Origin: Streptomyces sp. DG1A-41 | GTDB lineage: Bacteria > Actinomycetota > Actinomycetes > Streptomycetales > Streptomycetaceae | Direction: 5' to 3' | Assembly (NCBI RefSeq): GCF_037055355.1 | Contig: NZ_CP146350.1 | Coordinates: 3,991,001-4,055,000, forward strand | Length of the DNA: 64,000 bases | Shown: positions 41,518 through 54,559 of the stretch, piece after piece | Layout of the letters: the number at the start of each line of letters is the position of its first letter | How positions within the stretch are numbered: position 1 is the first letter of the stretch | Position numbers and translations under genes: made by a program | The notes under the pieces: generated by a model | Databases searched by the model: none | What the model was told of the DNA's origin: nothing | The model's input: only the letters and a program-made list of their open reading frames with translations

Positions 41518-42654
41518 TCAGCGCCGGGCGAGGTAGAGACTGAACGCCTTGTACAGCAGCCCGTTGAGCGGGTAGTCCCATTCGCCGAGGTATTCGACGG
41601 CCTCACCGCCGGTGCCCACCTTGAAGCGGAGCAGGCCCACCAGATCGCTGGACTCCTCCAGGGTGTCGGTGATGCCGCGCAGGTCGTAGACGGCGGCGCC
41701 GAGTTCGTGGGCGTCGCACATCATGCGCCACTGCACGGCGCTGCTCGGCTGGACCTCGCGCCGGCGGTCGGCGGAGGCGCCGTAGGAGTACCAGGCGTGG
41801 TCGCCGACGCTCAGCATGGTGGCGGCGGCGAGCGCCTCGCCGTCGTGGTACGCGAGGTAGAGCCGCATCCGGTCCGGGTGTTCGGCGGTGAGCGCGCTCC
41901 ACATGCGCTGGAAGTACGGCAGCGGGCGCGGGAGGAAACCATCCCGCTCGGCGGTCTCGGTGTACAGCTCGTGGAAAACCGGCAGGTCCTCCAGAGCACC
42001 ACGCACGACCTTCACGCCGGCCTTCTCCGCCTTCTTGATGTTGCGCCGCCACTGCTGGTTCAGGCCGTTGTGGATGTCCTCCAGCGACCGTCCGGCGAAC
42101 GGCACCTGGAAGACGTACCGGGGCTGACCGGCGGCGAAGCCGTCCTCGCCGCCGGGTGCGGTCTGCCGCCAGCCCATGCGGCGCAGGCTGTCCGCGACCT
42201 GGCCGGCGCGGGGTTCGTACGACGTCGCCCGCACGTCGCGCAGCCGCCGGGCGGCCGGGTCCGCGATCGCCGCCTTGACCGTCTCGGCGCTCCAGCGGCG
42301 CACCACGACCGGCGGGCCCATCCGCACCGCGAAGGCGCCCCGTCTCCCGAGGTGGGCGACCATCGGCTCCAGCAGGCGTTCGAGACCGGGCTCGTGCCAG
42401 TCGAGGAGCGGGCCTTCGGGCAGGTACGCGAGGTACCGCGGCAGTCCGGGCAGCCGTGGCCCGGGCAGGGGCCGCAGCAGCACCAGTCCCGCGCCGACGA
42501 GCTGCCCGCCCTGGTCGAACCAGCCGAGGCTCTCGGCCTGCCAGTCGGGCTTCACCTCACCCCAGGAGGGGACCTGGGTATGGCTGGCGGAGGGGCGGGC
42601 CGTGACGAACGCGAGGTGCTCGTCGCGGGTGATCGGCTGGACGCGGACGCTCAT
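41518..42654 (-). CDS. FemAB-family peptidyltransferase-like protein (FemX type)
   Basis: A 378-residue protein with two GNAT-like halves. Family segments are ASHTQVPSWGEVKPDWQAES, GPRLPGLPRYLAYLPEGPLL with DW, RYVFQVPFAGRSLEDIHNGL, NQQWRRNIKKAEKAGVKVVR and the C-terminal VYDLRGITDTLEESSDLVGL followed by LRFKVGTGGE. These are the hallmarks of Fem transferases that add Gly from tRNA to lipid II in Streptomyces. A paralogue acting on another peptide is possible. Third gene of a minus-strand run with the FAD protein and the phosphoesterase. Confidence 0.87.
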   Translation of the reverse strand: MSVRVQPITRDEHLAFVTARPSASHTQVPSWGEVKPDWQAESLGWFDQGGQLVGAGLVLLRPLPGPRLPGLPRYLAYLPEGPLLDWHEPGLERLLEPMVAHLGRRGAFAVRMGPPVVVRRWSAETVKAAIADPAARRLRDVRATSYEPRAGQVADSLRRMGWRQTAPGGEDGFAAGQPRYVFQVPFAGRSLEDIHNGLNQQWRRNIKKAEKAGVKVVRGALEDLPVFHELYTETAERDGFLPRPLPYFQRMWSALTAEHPDRMRLYLAYHDGEALAAATMLSVGDHAWYSYGASADRRREVQPSSAVQWRMMCDAHELGAAVYDLRGITDTLEESSDLVGLLRFKVGTGGEAVEYLGEWDYPLNGLLYKAFSLYLARR

Positions 42655-42708
42655 GAGCGGGCTCCTTCGAGCAGCGGCCCTCGGCGGGCGGTGGCTGGTC
42701 CCGCGAGC

Positions 42709-43518
42709 CTAGGAGCGGCTCCGTCCCTCCCCCGGTTCAGACACTCGGGTCCGCCCGTCCCGTGGCCCGAACGCCTCAAGCGCGTCCTCGTCGCTCGCGC
42801 GGGCGTTGAGGTGGTAGCCGGCCCAGTCGGCGATGTCCGGGTACGCGCACTCGGCGATCAGCCGCGCGGTCGCGGCCGGGATGTCGTACGGCGTGACGCG
42901 CAGGTCGGTGCCCGGGCCCAGCAGGCACCAGTGGGCGCCGGGACGGCCGTACGGCATGCCGACGCTGCCCGGGTTGACCACCAGGCGGCCGTGGGCCAGA
43001 CGGGCGTAGGGCATGTGGGTGTGGCCGCACACCACGGTGCGGATGTCTTCGTCCAGGTCGGCGAACACCTCGGTCCAGCGGGCCGGGCGGGAGTCGACCA
43101 GGACGATCTCCTCGTCGTCGCGGGGTGTGGCGTGGCAGAAGAAGACCTTGCCGTGGCCGGGGACGGTGAGGGTCAGGGACGTGGGCAGGGAGTCGAGGAA
43201 GTCGACCTGGCCGGGGGTCAGTTGCCGTGCCGCGTACGGGCTGATCGCATCGGGGAACCGGGTCCGCTCTCCCCTGCGGATCTCGACCAGCTCGCGGTCG
43301 GCGTTCCCGGCGACCCACAGCACACGGTCGCCCTGCGCCCGCAGCAGCTCGACGACCTCCCGCGGTTGCGGGCCGGCCGCGATGTCGCCGGTGAGCACGA
43401 TGCGTTCGGCAGCGGCGACGTCCGGCTCGGCGAGCACGGCCTCCAGGGCGGGGAGAACGCCGTGGATGTCGGACAGTACGGCCACCCGCCCCGGTTCACC
43501 GCTCGGCCTCCCGTTCAC
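42709..43518 (-). CDS. Calcineurin-like metallophosphoesterase
   Basis: A 269-residue enzyme with the complete dimetal motif set: VAVLSDIHGVLPALEAVL (D-H), VLTGDIAAGP (GD), WVAGNADRE (GN-D), FFCHATPRDDEE (H) and VVCGHTHMPYAR (GHTH). This is the YfcE/MJ0936-type phosphodiesterase fold; the substrate is unknown. GTG 43518 has GGAGG about nine bases upstream and overlaps the 3' end of the FAD/Fe-S gene by 23 bases; GTG 43485 is a shorter alternative. Cytoplasmic. Confidence 0.9.
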   Translation of the reverse strand: MNGRPSGEPGRVAVLSDIHGVLPALEAVLAEPDVAAAERIVLTGDIAAGPQPREVVELLRAQGDRVLWVAGNADRELVEIRRGERTRFPDAISPYAARQLTPGQVDFLDSLPTSLTLTVPGHGKVFFCHATPRDDEEIVLVDSRPARWTEVFADLDEDIRTVVCGHTHMPYARLAHGRLVVNPGSVGMPYGRPGAHWCLLGPGTDLRVTPYDIPAATARLIAECAYPDIADWAGYHLNARASDEDALEAFGPRDGRTRVSEPGEGRSRS

Positions 43519-46423
43519 TGCCTGCTCCCTCCAGCGCCGCCGCCAGCACCTGAGCCAGATGCCTCCCCCGCACCCCCGCCAGCTGCTCCAGCTGCGTCCG
43601 GCAGGAGAAGCCGTCCGCCAGGACCACCGTGCCGTCCGGGGCGCCCCGTACCGACGGCAGGAGCTGTTCCTCCGCGCAGGCCGCGGACACCTCGTAGTGG
43701 CCCTTCTCGAAGCCGAAGTTTCCCGCGAGACCGCAGCAGCCGCCGCTCAGTTCGCCGGAGAGCGAAGCGGCTTGACGCAGCCGGCGGTCGGCGGCGTCGC
43801 CCAGCACCGCGTGCTGGTGGCAGTGGGTCTGGCCGGCCACCGGGCGGTCCACGCGCGGCGGGGTCCAGCCGGGGGCATGGCGCTCCAGCGTCTGAGCGAA
43901 GGTGAGGACCTTGGCGGCGAGGCGGGCCGCGCGCGGGTCGTCGTGCAGCAGCTCCGGGACGTCCGTGCGCAGGGCGGCGGCGCAGCTCGGCTCCAGGACC
44001 ACGACCGGGGCGTCGGTCTCCAGCACCGGCTCCATCAGGTCGAGCGTGCGCCGCATGACGGCCCGGGCGCGGTCCAGCTGCCCCGTCGACACGTACGTCA
44101 GCCCGCAGCAGACCCGGCCCCGGCCCCGCAGCAGGGACAGCGGGTCGAGGGCGACCGTCCTGCCGTCGCCCACCGGCGGTTTCGCCAGGTGCACGGTCGG
44201 CGGCAGCGCCACGCGCAGCCCGGCCGCCTCCAGCACGCGGACGGCGGCCTGTCCGACGGAGGGCGAGAGGTACTCGGTGAAGGTGTCGGGCCACAACACG
44301 ACGAGACGGCCACGCCCGGCGGCAGCCACCTCGCCCCGCCTGCGCTCCCACCACCGGCTGAACGTCCGTGTCGCCACCCGGGGGAGCTCCCGCTCGGGGG
44401 CGATCCCGCCCAGCCGTTTCGCGGCCCAGGCGAAGGGCCGCATCCGGGCGAGGGCGTTGACCAGCGGCGCCGTGTGCGTGCGGGTCACGGCCCGGAGCCA
44501 CACCGGCAGCCGGCCCATCGCGTAGTGCGCGGCCGGGCGGCGCCGGCCGGCGTAGTGGTGATGCAGGAACTCCGCCTTGTACGTGGCCATGTCGACCTCC
44601 ACCGGGCAGTCCGAGCGGCAGCCCTTGCAGGACAAACACAGGTCCAGCGCGTCCCGCACCTCGGTGGAGCGCCAGCCGTCGGTCACCACCTCACCGGCGA
44701 GCATCTCGTGCAGCAGCCGGGCACGCCCGCGCGTGGAGTGCTGCTCCGCGCCGGTCGCCCGGAAGGACGGGCACATGACGGAGGAGCCGGAGACCGACGT
44801 CGTACGGCACTTGGCGACGCCCACGCAGCGCCGCACCGCCGCCGAGAAGTCACCGCCGTCCAAGGGGTAGCCGAAGGCGACGTCGACGGGCTCGCGGGGG
44901 AGGACGGAGAAGCGCAGGCCGGCGTCCAGGGGCGCGGGGCGGACCAGCATGCCGGGGTTGAGGAGGTCGTCGGGGTCCCACACCCCTTTCACCCGCTCGA
45001 ACAGGCCCACCATCTGCTGCCCGTACATCGTGGGCAGCAGCTCCGCCCGCGCCTGCCCGTCCCCGTGCTCCCCGGACAGCGAACCGCCGTGCGCCATCAC
45101 CAGCTCCGCGAGCTCCTCCGAGAAGCGGCGGAAACGGGCGATGCCGGGCTCCGTCAGCAGGTCGAAGTCGATACGGACGTGGATGCAGCCGTCCCCGAAG
45201 TGCCCGTACGGCGTGCCGCGCAGCCCGTGCGCGCCGAGCAGCGCCCGGAAGTCCCGCAGATACGCCCCGAGCCGGGCGGGCGGCACCGCGCAGTCCTCCC
45301 ACCCCGGCCAGGCTTCGCTCCCGTCGGGCATCCGCGTCGCCGTACCGCTCGCGTCCTCCCGGATGCGCCACAGCGCGCGCTGCCCAGCCGGTTCGGTGAC
45401 CACCAGGGAGTCCACGACATCGGCCGCCCGTACGATCGCCTCCGCACGCGCGCGTGACTCCTCGGCCGACTCCCCGCCGGTCTCCACGAACAGCCAGGCC
45501 CCGCCCCGCGGCAGCGTGGCCGCGGGCGGCACCAGGTCCGCCGCCATGCCCTCCACCGTCAGCGGCCCGAACGGCAGCAGCCCGGCAGCGGCCTCGGCCG
45601 CCGCGCTCTCGTCGGCGTAGCCCAGCACGGCCAGCGCACGCGCGCGTGGTGCCTCGACCAGTCGTACGACCGCCTCCGTCAGGACGCCCAGCGTGCCCTC
45701 GGAACCGCAGAAGGAGCGGGCCACGTCGGCGCCCCGCTCGGGCAGCAGAGCGTCCAGCGCGTACCCGGAGATACGGCGGGGCAGCTCCGGGAAGCCCGTG
45801 CGCAACCGTGCCAGTTCGCCGTCCACCAGCTCCCGCAGGCCGTCCGGGGCGCCGGCCCAGTCCGGCCCGAGCCGCAGCCGCCTCCCGCGCCCGGTGACCA
45901 CGTCCAGCTCGCGCACGCTGTCCGCGGTCGTCCCCCATGCCACCGAGTGCGAGCCGCACGAGTTGTTGCCGATCATGCCGCCGAGCGTGCACCGGCTGTG
46001 GGTGGACGGATCCGGCCCGAACCGCAGCCCGTGCGGGGCCGCCGCCTCCTGGAGCCGGTCGAGCACCAGCCCCGGCTGCACGACGGCCGTGCGCGCCTCG
46101 GGATCCAGCGACACGAGCCCGTTCATGTACCGGGTGAAGTCCAGCACCACGCCCGTACCGGTCGCCTGCCCCGCGATGGACGTGCCGCCGCCTCTCGCCA
46201 CGACCGGCACCCCCCGCTGCCGGCACACCTCCAGGACGGCCGCCACGTCGTCGGCGTCACGGGGAGCGACCACACCCAGCGGCACCCGCCGGTAGTTGGA
46301 GGCGTCCATGGTGACCAGCGCCCGGGAGGTGACGTCGAAACCCACGTCACCCCGGACGACCCCGCGCAGCTCCGCCTCAAAGGCTGCCAGATCCCCGACA
46401 TCCGTCATGCCTCCAGCATGCAC
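43496..46423 (-). CDS. FAD-binding and (Fe-S)-binding fusion oxidoreductase (D-lactate dehydrogenase-like)
   Basis: A large fusion of 975 residues. The N-terminal FAD_binding_4 domain has VPVVARGGGTSIAGQATGTG near 65 and GGMIGNNSCGSHSVAWGTTA near 145. The GlcD-type FAD-oxidase C-domain has GTPYGHFGDGCIHVRIDFDL and SLSGEHGDGQARAELLPTMY. An Fe-S module has CLSCKGCRSDCPVEV near 605, and a CCG-type domain has HCHQHAVL and GGCCGLAGNFGFEKGHYEVS near the end. Such proteins oxidise D-lactate, glycolate or other 2-hydroxyacids and pass electrons to the membrane. ATG 46423 and ATG 46408 are both possible. Only one CxxCxxxC ferredoxin motif is visible. Confidence 0.92.
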   Translation of the reverse strand: MHAGGMTDVGDLAAFEAELRGVVRGDVGFDVTSRALVTMDASNYRRVPLGVVAPRDADDVAAVLEVCRQRGVPVVARGGGTSIAGQATGTGVVLDFTRYMNGLVSLDPEARTAVVQPGLVLDRLQEAAAPHGLRFGPDPSTHSRCTLGGMIGNNSCGSHSVAWGTTADSVRELDVVTGRGRRLRLGPDWAGAPDGLRELVDGELARLRTGFPELPRRISGYALDALLPERGADVARSFCGSEGTLGVLTEAVVRLVEAPRARALAVLGYADESAAAEAAAGLLPFGPLTVEGMAADLVPPAATLPRGGAWLFVETGGESAEESRARAEAIVRAADVVDSLVVTEPAGQRALWRIREDASGTATRMPDGSEAWPGWEDCAVPPARLGAYLRDFRALLGAHGLRGTPYGHFGDGCIHVRIDFDLLTEPGIARFRRFSEELAELVMAHGGSLSGEHGDGQARAELLPTMYGQQMVGLFERVKGVWDPDDLLNPGMLVRPAPLDAGLRFSVLPREPVDVAFGYPLDGGDFSAAVRRCVGVAKCRTTSVSGSSVMCPSFRATGAEQHSTRGRARLLHEMLAGEVVTDGWRSTEVRDALDLCLSCKGCRSDCPVEVDMATYKAEFLHHHYAGRRRPAAHYAMGRLPVWLRAVTRTHTAPLVNALARMRPFAWAAKRLGGIAPERELPRVATRTFSRWWERRRGEVAAAGRGRLVVLWPDTFTEYLSPSVGQAAVRVLEAAGLRVALPPTVHLAKPPVGDGRTVALDPLSLLRGRGRVCCGLTYVSTGQLDRARAVMRRTLDLMEPVLETDAPVVVLEPSCAAALRTDVPELLHDDPRAARLAAKVLTFAQTLERHAPGWTPPRVDRPVAGQTHCHQHAVLGDAADRRLRQAASLSGELSGGCCGLAGNFGFEKGHYEVSAACAEEQLLPSVRGAPDGTVVLADGFSCRTQLEQLAGVRGRHLAQVLAAALEGAGSEREAER

Positions 46424-46468
46424 CCGGCCACTGACAGTGACGGGCCGGGGCGATGCTCGCCCGAGGTG

Positions 46469-47311
46469 TCAGCCCTTGACGGCGGAGCTGGCCACGCCCT
46501 CGACGAACCAGCGCTGGAAGAACGCGAAGACGATCAGCACGGGCAGCACCAGCAGCACACCGAAGGCGAAAATCTGGCCCCAGTCCGGGGGCTGCTGCCC
46601 CTGGAAGACGCTCATCTCCAGGGGAAGGGGACGCACCGACGGGTCGGACACCATCAGCACCGGCCAAAGGAAGGAGCCCCACTGGATGAGGAAGGTGAGG
46701 ATCGCGACCGAGGCGAAGACCGGCCTGGACATCGGCACGATGATCGCGAAGAAGGTCCGCCAGGGGCCCGCGCCGTCCAGCCGGGCCGCCTCCTCGATGC
46801 TCGGCGGGATCTTCCGGAAGAACGTGTGGAACTGGTAGACGGCGAAGGCGTTGGCGACGAACGGCAGCGCCTGGATGAACAGGGTGTTGCGCTGGCCGTT
46901 GAACATGTAGAACAGCGGCACCGCCACCGACTCGAACGGGATCAGCATCAGCAGCAGGACCAGGGTGAACACCGCGTTCCGGCCTCGCCACTTCAGCCGC
47001 GTCAGCCCGTACGCAGCCATCGAGTTGACGATCAGTCCGCCCGTCACCACCACGAACGACAGCAGCACCGACACGCCCATGAACTGCCAGAAGTAGCCGG
47101 TGCTGTCGGAGTTGAGGCTGTCGAGGACGGCGGTGTAGTTGTCGAAGGAGAGGTGGGTGGGCAGAAAGCCGGACAGGCCGTTCAGGACCTCGTCGGACGG
47201 CTTGAGGCTGCCGAGGAAGAGGTAGAGCGCGGGGAGGGCGAAGACGAACGCCAGGACGCTCAGGACGGTGTAGTCGAGGACGCGGCGTACGGGCGTACGG
47301 GGCATGGACAT
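46469..47311 (-). CDS. Carbohydrate ABC transporter permease (MalG type)
   Basis: A 280-residue inner-membrane permease with six hydrophobic helices. The cytoplasmic EAA loop that docks the ATPase reads EEAARLDGAGPWRTFFAIIV. It begins eight bases after its partner permease stops. The operon has no ATPase gene; Streptomyces sugar importers commonly share MsiK, encoded elsewhere (family knowledge). Substrate is probably a fructan or sucrose-type oligosaccharide, judged from the GH32 gene and LacI regulator nearby. Confidence 0.92.
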   Translation of the reverse strand: MSMPRTPVRRVLDYTVLSVLAFVFALPALYLFLGSLKPSDEVLNGLSGFLPTHLSFDNYTAVLDSLNSDSTGYFWQFMGVSVLLSFVVVTGGLIVNSMAAYGLTRLKWRGRNAVFTLVLLLMLIPFESVAVPLFYMFNGQRNTLFIQALPFVANAFAVYQFHTFFRKIPPSIEEAARLDGAGPWRTFFAIIVPMSRPVFASVAILTFLIQWGSFLWPVLMVSDPSVRPLPLEMSVFQGQQPPDWGQIFAFGVLLVLPVLIVFAFFQRWFVEGVASSAVKG

Positions 47312-47318
47312 GGTGGAG

Positions 47319-48311
47319 TCAGTCCTCGTTGTCGGGCCGGACGACGCGGCGCTGGACGATCGTCAGGGCGACGACGATCAGGAAGAACACCACCGTGACG
47401 GCTGAGGCCTGGCCGATGTTGTTCTGGTCGAAGGCCGTGGTGACGGCCTGGTACATCACGGTGCGGGTGGCGTCCTCGTCCAGGCCGCCGCCGCGGATGA
47501 GGATGTACACCTGGTCGAAGACCCGGAAGGACAGCACCGAGGTCAGCATCGCGACGAAGACGAGGGTGCCGCGGATGCCGGGCAGGGTGACGTGCCGGAA
47601 CTGCTGCCAGCGCGAGGCCCGGTCCAGTTGGGAGGCCTCGTAGAGCTCGCCCGGGATCTGCTGGAGGCCGGCCAGCAGGATGACCATCTGGAAGCCGACG
47701 CCCTGCCACACCGACAGCACGATGATCGAGCCCATCGCGGTGAGGCCGTCGCCGAGCCAGTCGAAGGCACCCCAGTTGCCGAAACTCACCGCGTCCAGCA
47801 GGGAGTTGAGCATGCCCTGCTCGCTGCGGGCGAGGATCAGCCGCCAGATCACGGCGACCAGCGCCATCGGGAAGACCACCGGCATGAAGAAGAAGGACCG
47901 GAACAGGCCGATGGCCTTCAGCTTGCGGTTGAGCAGGATCGCCAGCGCCAGCGCCAGACCCGTCTGGAGCGGTACGACGACCGCGGCGAAGGTCAGGTTG
48001 TTCAGCAGCGCCCGCAGGAACGGGCCGGACAGGTCGGGGTCGGTGAACAGCCGCCGGTAGTGCTCCACGCCGAAGAAGGTGGGCTCCAGCGGCGAGCCGA
48101 GGCGGACGTTGTAGAAGGAGAGCACCACGGCGTAGCCGAACGGGATGCCGACGAAGGCGATCAGCCCGCCGACGGCCGGGGCGGACATCAGCAGCCCGTG
48201 CAGCCAGTCGCGGTTGCCGCGCGACGGACGCGAGGGCTTCGCCAAGGGCGCGGACGAGGCGGCCTGCGCCCGGCCAGGGGCCGCGGGGTGCGCGGGTTCC
48301 ACGGTTTTCAC
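47319..48311 (-). CDS. Carbohydrate ABC transporter permease (MalF type)
   Basis: A 330-residue permease, partner of the downstream MalG-type protein. After a basic, Ala/Pro-rich N-terminal tail come six helices, for example LMSAPAVGGLIAFVGIPFGY and FFFMPVVFPMALVAVIWRLI. Its EAA loop is YEASQLDRASRWQQFRHVTL followed by PGIRG. GTG 48311 has AGAGGA upstream. Second of three transport genes behind the LacI regulator. Confidence 0.92.
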   Translation of the reverse strand: MKTVEPAHPAAPGRAQAASSAPLAKPSRPSRGNRDWLHGLLMSAPAVGGLIAFVGIPFGYAVVLSFYNVRLGSPLEPTFFGVEHYRRLFTDPDLSGPFLRALLNNLTFAAVVVPLQTGLALALAILLNRKLKAIGLFRSFFFMPVVFPMALVAVIWRLILARSEQGMLNSLLDAVSFGNWGAFDWLGDGLTAMGSIIVLSVWQGVGFQMVILLAGLQQIPGELYEASQLDRASRWQQFRHVTLPGIRGTLVFVAMLTSVLSFRVFDQVYILIRGGGLDEDATRTVMYQAVTTAFDQNNIGQASAVTVVFFLIVVALTIVQRRVVRPDNED

Positions 48312-48405
48312 GGGAGGGTCCTCTTCCCGGCGGGGCGGGCCCGGTCGGTACGTGGCTGCGTCGTCACGTCGCCGACGGCCCGCCCGGGCCGATGCGTCCT
48401 GCGGG

Positions 48406-49746
48406 TTACGGGATCTCGTAGCCGGCGTTGTCGGTGAAGTCCCGGTCGATGGCGCGGGCGGCCTTCTGCAGGGCTTCCTCGGGGTCGGCGCCGCCGTAGA
48501 TCGAGTTCAGGGCCGTGTTGAACTTGGCGGTGACCGTGGGGTATCCGGCGGTCACCGGGCGGGTGACGGCGACGCAGGAGGCGCTGATGTCGCTGTCGCC
48601 GCACGGCTTGGCCAGCTGGTCGGCGAAGAGCTGGAGCGGGCCGCCGTTCTTGTACAGCTCGCTCTTGGCGAGTGCGGACTCGGTGGCGGGCACCGCGCCG
48701 TTGGCCTTCGTCATCGCACCGACGTTGCCGTCGTTCAGCAGGTAGTCCAGGAAGGCGCCCGCGGCCTTGCCGTTCCTGCTGTCGGCGCCGATGCCCCAGG
48801 CCCACGAGCCCTGGCCCGTCTTGGGGCCCTTGCCGAAGTCAGGCAGTGGCAGGACGACGAGGTCGTCACCGAGCGCCTCGCTGTACGCGGGGTAGTTCCA
48901 GTGGCCGACCCAGCTCAGCGCCACCTTGCCCTTGGCGAAGGCGTTGCCGTCGGTGTTGGGGTCGACGTACGTCTTCCAGGACTGGAAGGTCTTCATCGCG
49001 GAGACCACGTCCGGGCTGTCGAGGGCGCCCTGCGCCTTGCCGTCCTTCAGCAGGCCGCCGCCGGCCGACCAGACGATCGGGGAGAAGCCGAAGGTGCCCC
49101 ACTCGGTGGCCAGGCCGTACTGCTCCGATATGTCGAGGACCTTGCCGTCGGAATCCTTGCCCTTGAGCGCCCCCAGCGCCTTGCCGAACTCCTCGGCCGT
49201 CCAGGCGTCGTCCACGCCCGTCGGGTACTTCACACCGGCCGCGTCCAGCAGCTTCTTGTTGGCGTACATACCGAGCCCGGCGTCGAACATGCCCAGGCCG
49301 TAGTGCTTGCCGTCGATCTCGCCCTGCGCCTTGATCGCGTCGGTGACGTTGTCGAGGGTCTTCGCGGAGACGTGGCCGTCGACCGGGGCGAGCTTGCTGT
49401 TGTAGACGAAGTTCGCCATCGTCGGGCCGTCGAACTCCAGCACGTCCGGCAGTTCCGAGGCGTCGGTGGCGGTGATGGTCTTGGTGTAGTCGTTCTCGGG
49501 GATCAGCTTCAGCTCGGCCTTGACGTCGCTCTGCGAGGAGTTGAAGGACTTCACCGCGTTCTGCAGCGCGGCCGCCTCGCTCGCCTGTCCCTGGTGGGCC
49601 CAGACGCTGATGGTGCCCTTGCCGCTGCCCTCTTCGGCGGAGGTGTCGCTGCCGCCGCCCCCGCCACAGGCGGCCAGCGCGGCCAGGGGCAGCAGAGCGA
49701 GGGCTGTCAGGCCCGTACGACGGTGTTTTCTGTGACCGGTGATCAT
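48406..49746 (-). CDS. Extracellular sugar-binding lipoprotein of ABC importer
   Basis: A 446-residue SBP_bac_1-type protein. The signal peptide ends in the lipobox LAALAAC near residue 27 and is followed by Gly/Ser-rich linker. The body reads GTISVWAHQGQASEAAALQN, VLEFDGPTMANFVYNSKLAP and WSAGGGLLKDGKAQGALDSP, with the C-terminal FNTALNSIYGGADPEEAL. It captures an oligosaccharide outside the membrane and hands it to the two permeases. GGAGG is seven bases upstream of the ATG. It follows the LacI gene by 106 bases on the same strand. Confidence 0.93.
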   Translation of the reverse strand: MITGHRKHRRTGLTALALLPLAALAACGGGGGSDTSAEEGSGKGTISVWAHQGQASEAAALQNAVKSFNSSQSDVKAELKLIPENDYTKTITATDASELPDVLEFDGPTMANFVYNSKLAPVDGHVSAKTLDNVTDAIKAQGEIDGKHYGLGMFDAGLGMYANKKLLDAAGVKYPTGVDDAWTAEEFGKALGALKGKDSDGKVLDISEQYGLATEWGTFGFSPIVWSAGGGLLKDGKAQGALDSPDVVSAMKTFQSWKTYVDPNTDGNAFAKGKVALSWVGHWNYPAYSEALGDDLVVLPLPDFGKGPKTGQGSWAWGIGADSRNGKAAGAFLDYLLNDGNVGAMTKANGAVPATESALAKSELYKNGGPLQLFADQLAKPCGDSDISASCVAVTRPVTAGYPTVTAKFNTALNSIYGGADPEEALQKAARAIDRDFTDNAGYEIP

Positions 49747-49852
49747 GGTGGTGCCTCCGTGCGGGTGTGCGGGTGGGTGCGCGGACGGTGGGGAAGGGGC
49801 CGGGGGGCTGAACGGCGCCCCTGGTGGCGGGCGGGGAGGGGGACGGGTGGAG

Positions 49853-53622
<3,770 letters not shown>

Positions 53623-53638
53623 TCCCTCTCGCGTACGT

Positions 53639-53676
53639 GACCGAGGGCGCCCCGCCAGTGCGGGGCGCCCTCGGTC
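53639..53676. terminator. Bidirectional terminator after serC
   Basis: GACCGAGGGCGCCCCGC (53639-53655), loop CAGT (53656-53659) and the perfect complement at 53660-53676. It is placed between the convergent serC and oxidoreductase genes. Confidence 0.92.
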
Positions 53677-53680
53677 GTAC

Positions 53681-54559
53681 TCAGGCAGCAACGCCCCTGC
53701 CGAATACCTCGAACAGCCTGGTCAGGCTGTCCTCCCCGTAGCCTTCCGCCGCCGCGCGCCGGAACGCCTCCAGCACCGCGGCGGGCAGCGCCGGGTCCAC
53801 GCCGGCGTCCCGCGCGGTGTGCACGACGTGCTCCATGCTCGCCACGGCCATCGAGATCCGCTCGACGTCGCCGGAGTGCCGCCCCGCCTCGATCCGCGGT
53901 GTGTAGAAGTCCAGGAACTGGCCCATCCCGCCCAGCGTCTGTGCCGCGTACGGCCCGATCTCCGAGGCGCTGATGCCGTTCGCGTCCGCCAGCGCCAGCG
54001 TGTGCAGCCAGGCGGTCAGGGTGGTCCAGAAGAGGTCCATCTGGAGCTGGTAGTAGAGCGCGGCCAGACCCGGGTCCTCGCCGCGGTAGTCGGTGCCCGT
54101 GATGACCTTCAGAACGTCCTCGTACTGCTCGAAGAGGTCCCGGGGGCCGCTGTAGAAGGTGTCGAACTCCGGCGAGCCGATGCCGGACGGCGGGGTCTGG
54201 ACGCCGCCGGTGAGGTGACGCGCCCCGTGCTTCACCGCCCAGGCCGCCCCCTCGCGGGTCCTCTCCGGGGTGTCCGAGCTGAGGTTGACCAGGACGCGGC
54301 CCGCCAGGGCCGGAGCGGCGGGCTCCAGAATGTCGTACATCGCGGCGTAGTCGGTGAGGCTGAGCACCACCACCTCGCCTGCCGCCAGCGCCTCCTCGAC
54401 GGTGCTGGCACGTACCGCGCCCCTGGCCACCAGCTCGTCGGCGCGGCTCGCGGTGCGGTTCCAGACGGTGACCTGGTGGCCGGCGTCCAGGTAGGCACCG
54501 GCCATGGCGCGGCCCATGGGGCCGAGACCGATGACGGTGACGGACAAGGCGCCGGACAA
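53681..54559 (-). CDS. Imine-reductase-like NADP-dependent oxidoreductase
   Basis: A 292-residue protein of the beta-hydroxyacid dehydrogenase/6PGDH superfamily. The Rossmann motif is VIGLGPMGRAMAGAYLDAGH at 9-28, followed by VWNRTASRADELVARG (an NADPH-type NRT). The C-terminal helical domain reads TDYRGEDPGLAALYYQLQMD then LFWTTLTAWLHTLAL, characteristic of imine reductases, with ISASEIGPYAAQTLGGMGQF. Substrate unknown. The start is TTG 54559 or TTG 54547; neither has a strong SD, and sequence immediately upstream belongs to a broken peptidase gene, so the native start region may have been replaced. Confidence 0.82.
   Translation of the reverse strand: MSGALSVTVIGLGPMGRAMAGAYLDAGHQVTVWNRTASRADELVARGAVRASTVEEALAAGEVVVLSLTDYAAMYDILEPAAPALAGRVLVNLSSDTPERTREGAAWAVKHGARHLTGGVQTPPSGIGSPEFDTFYSGPRDLFEQYEDVLKVITGTDYRGEDPGLAALYYQLQMDLFWTTLTAWLHTLALADANGISASEIGPYAAQTLGGMGQFLDFYTPRIEAGRHSGDVERISMAVASMEHVVHTARDAGVDPALPAAVLEAFRRAAAEGYGEDSLTRLFEVFGRGVAA

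Noticed and set aside
41416..43905. 829-codon plus-strand frame across the FemAB and phosphoesterase genes
   Set aside because: Antisense shadow of clearly recognisable minus-strand genes.
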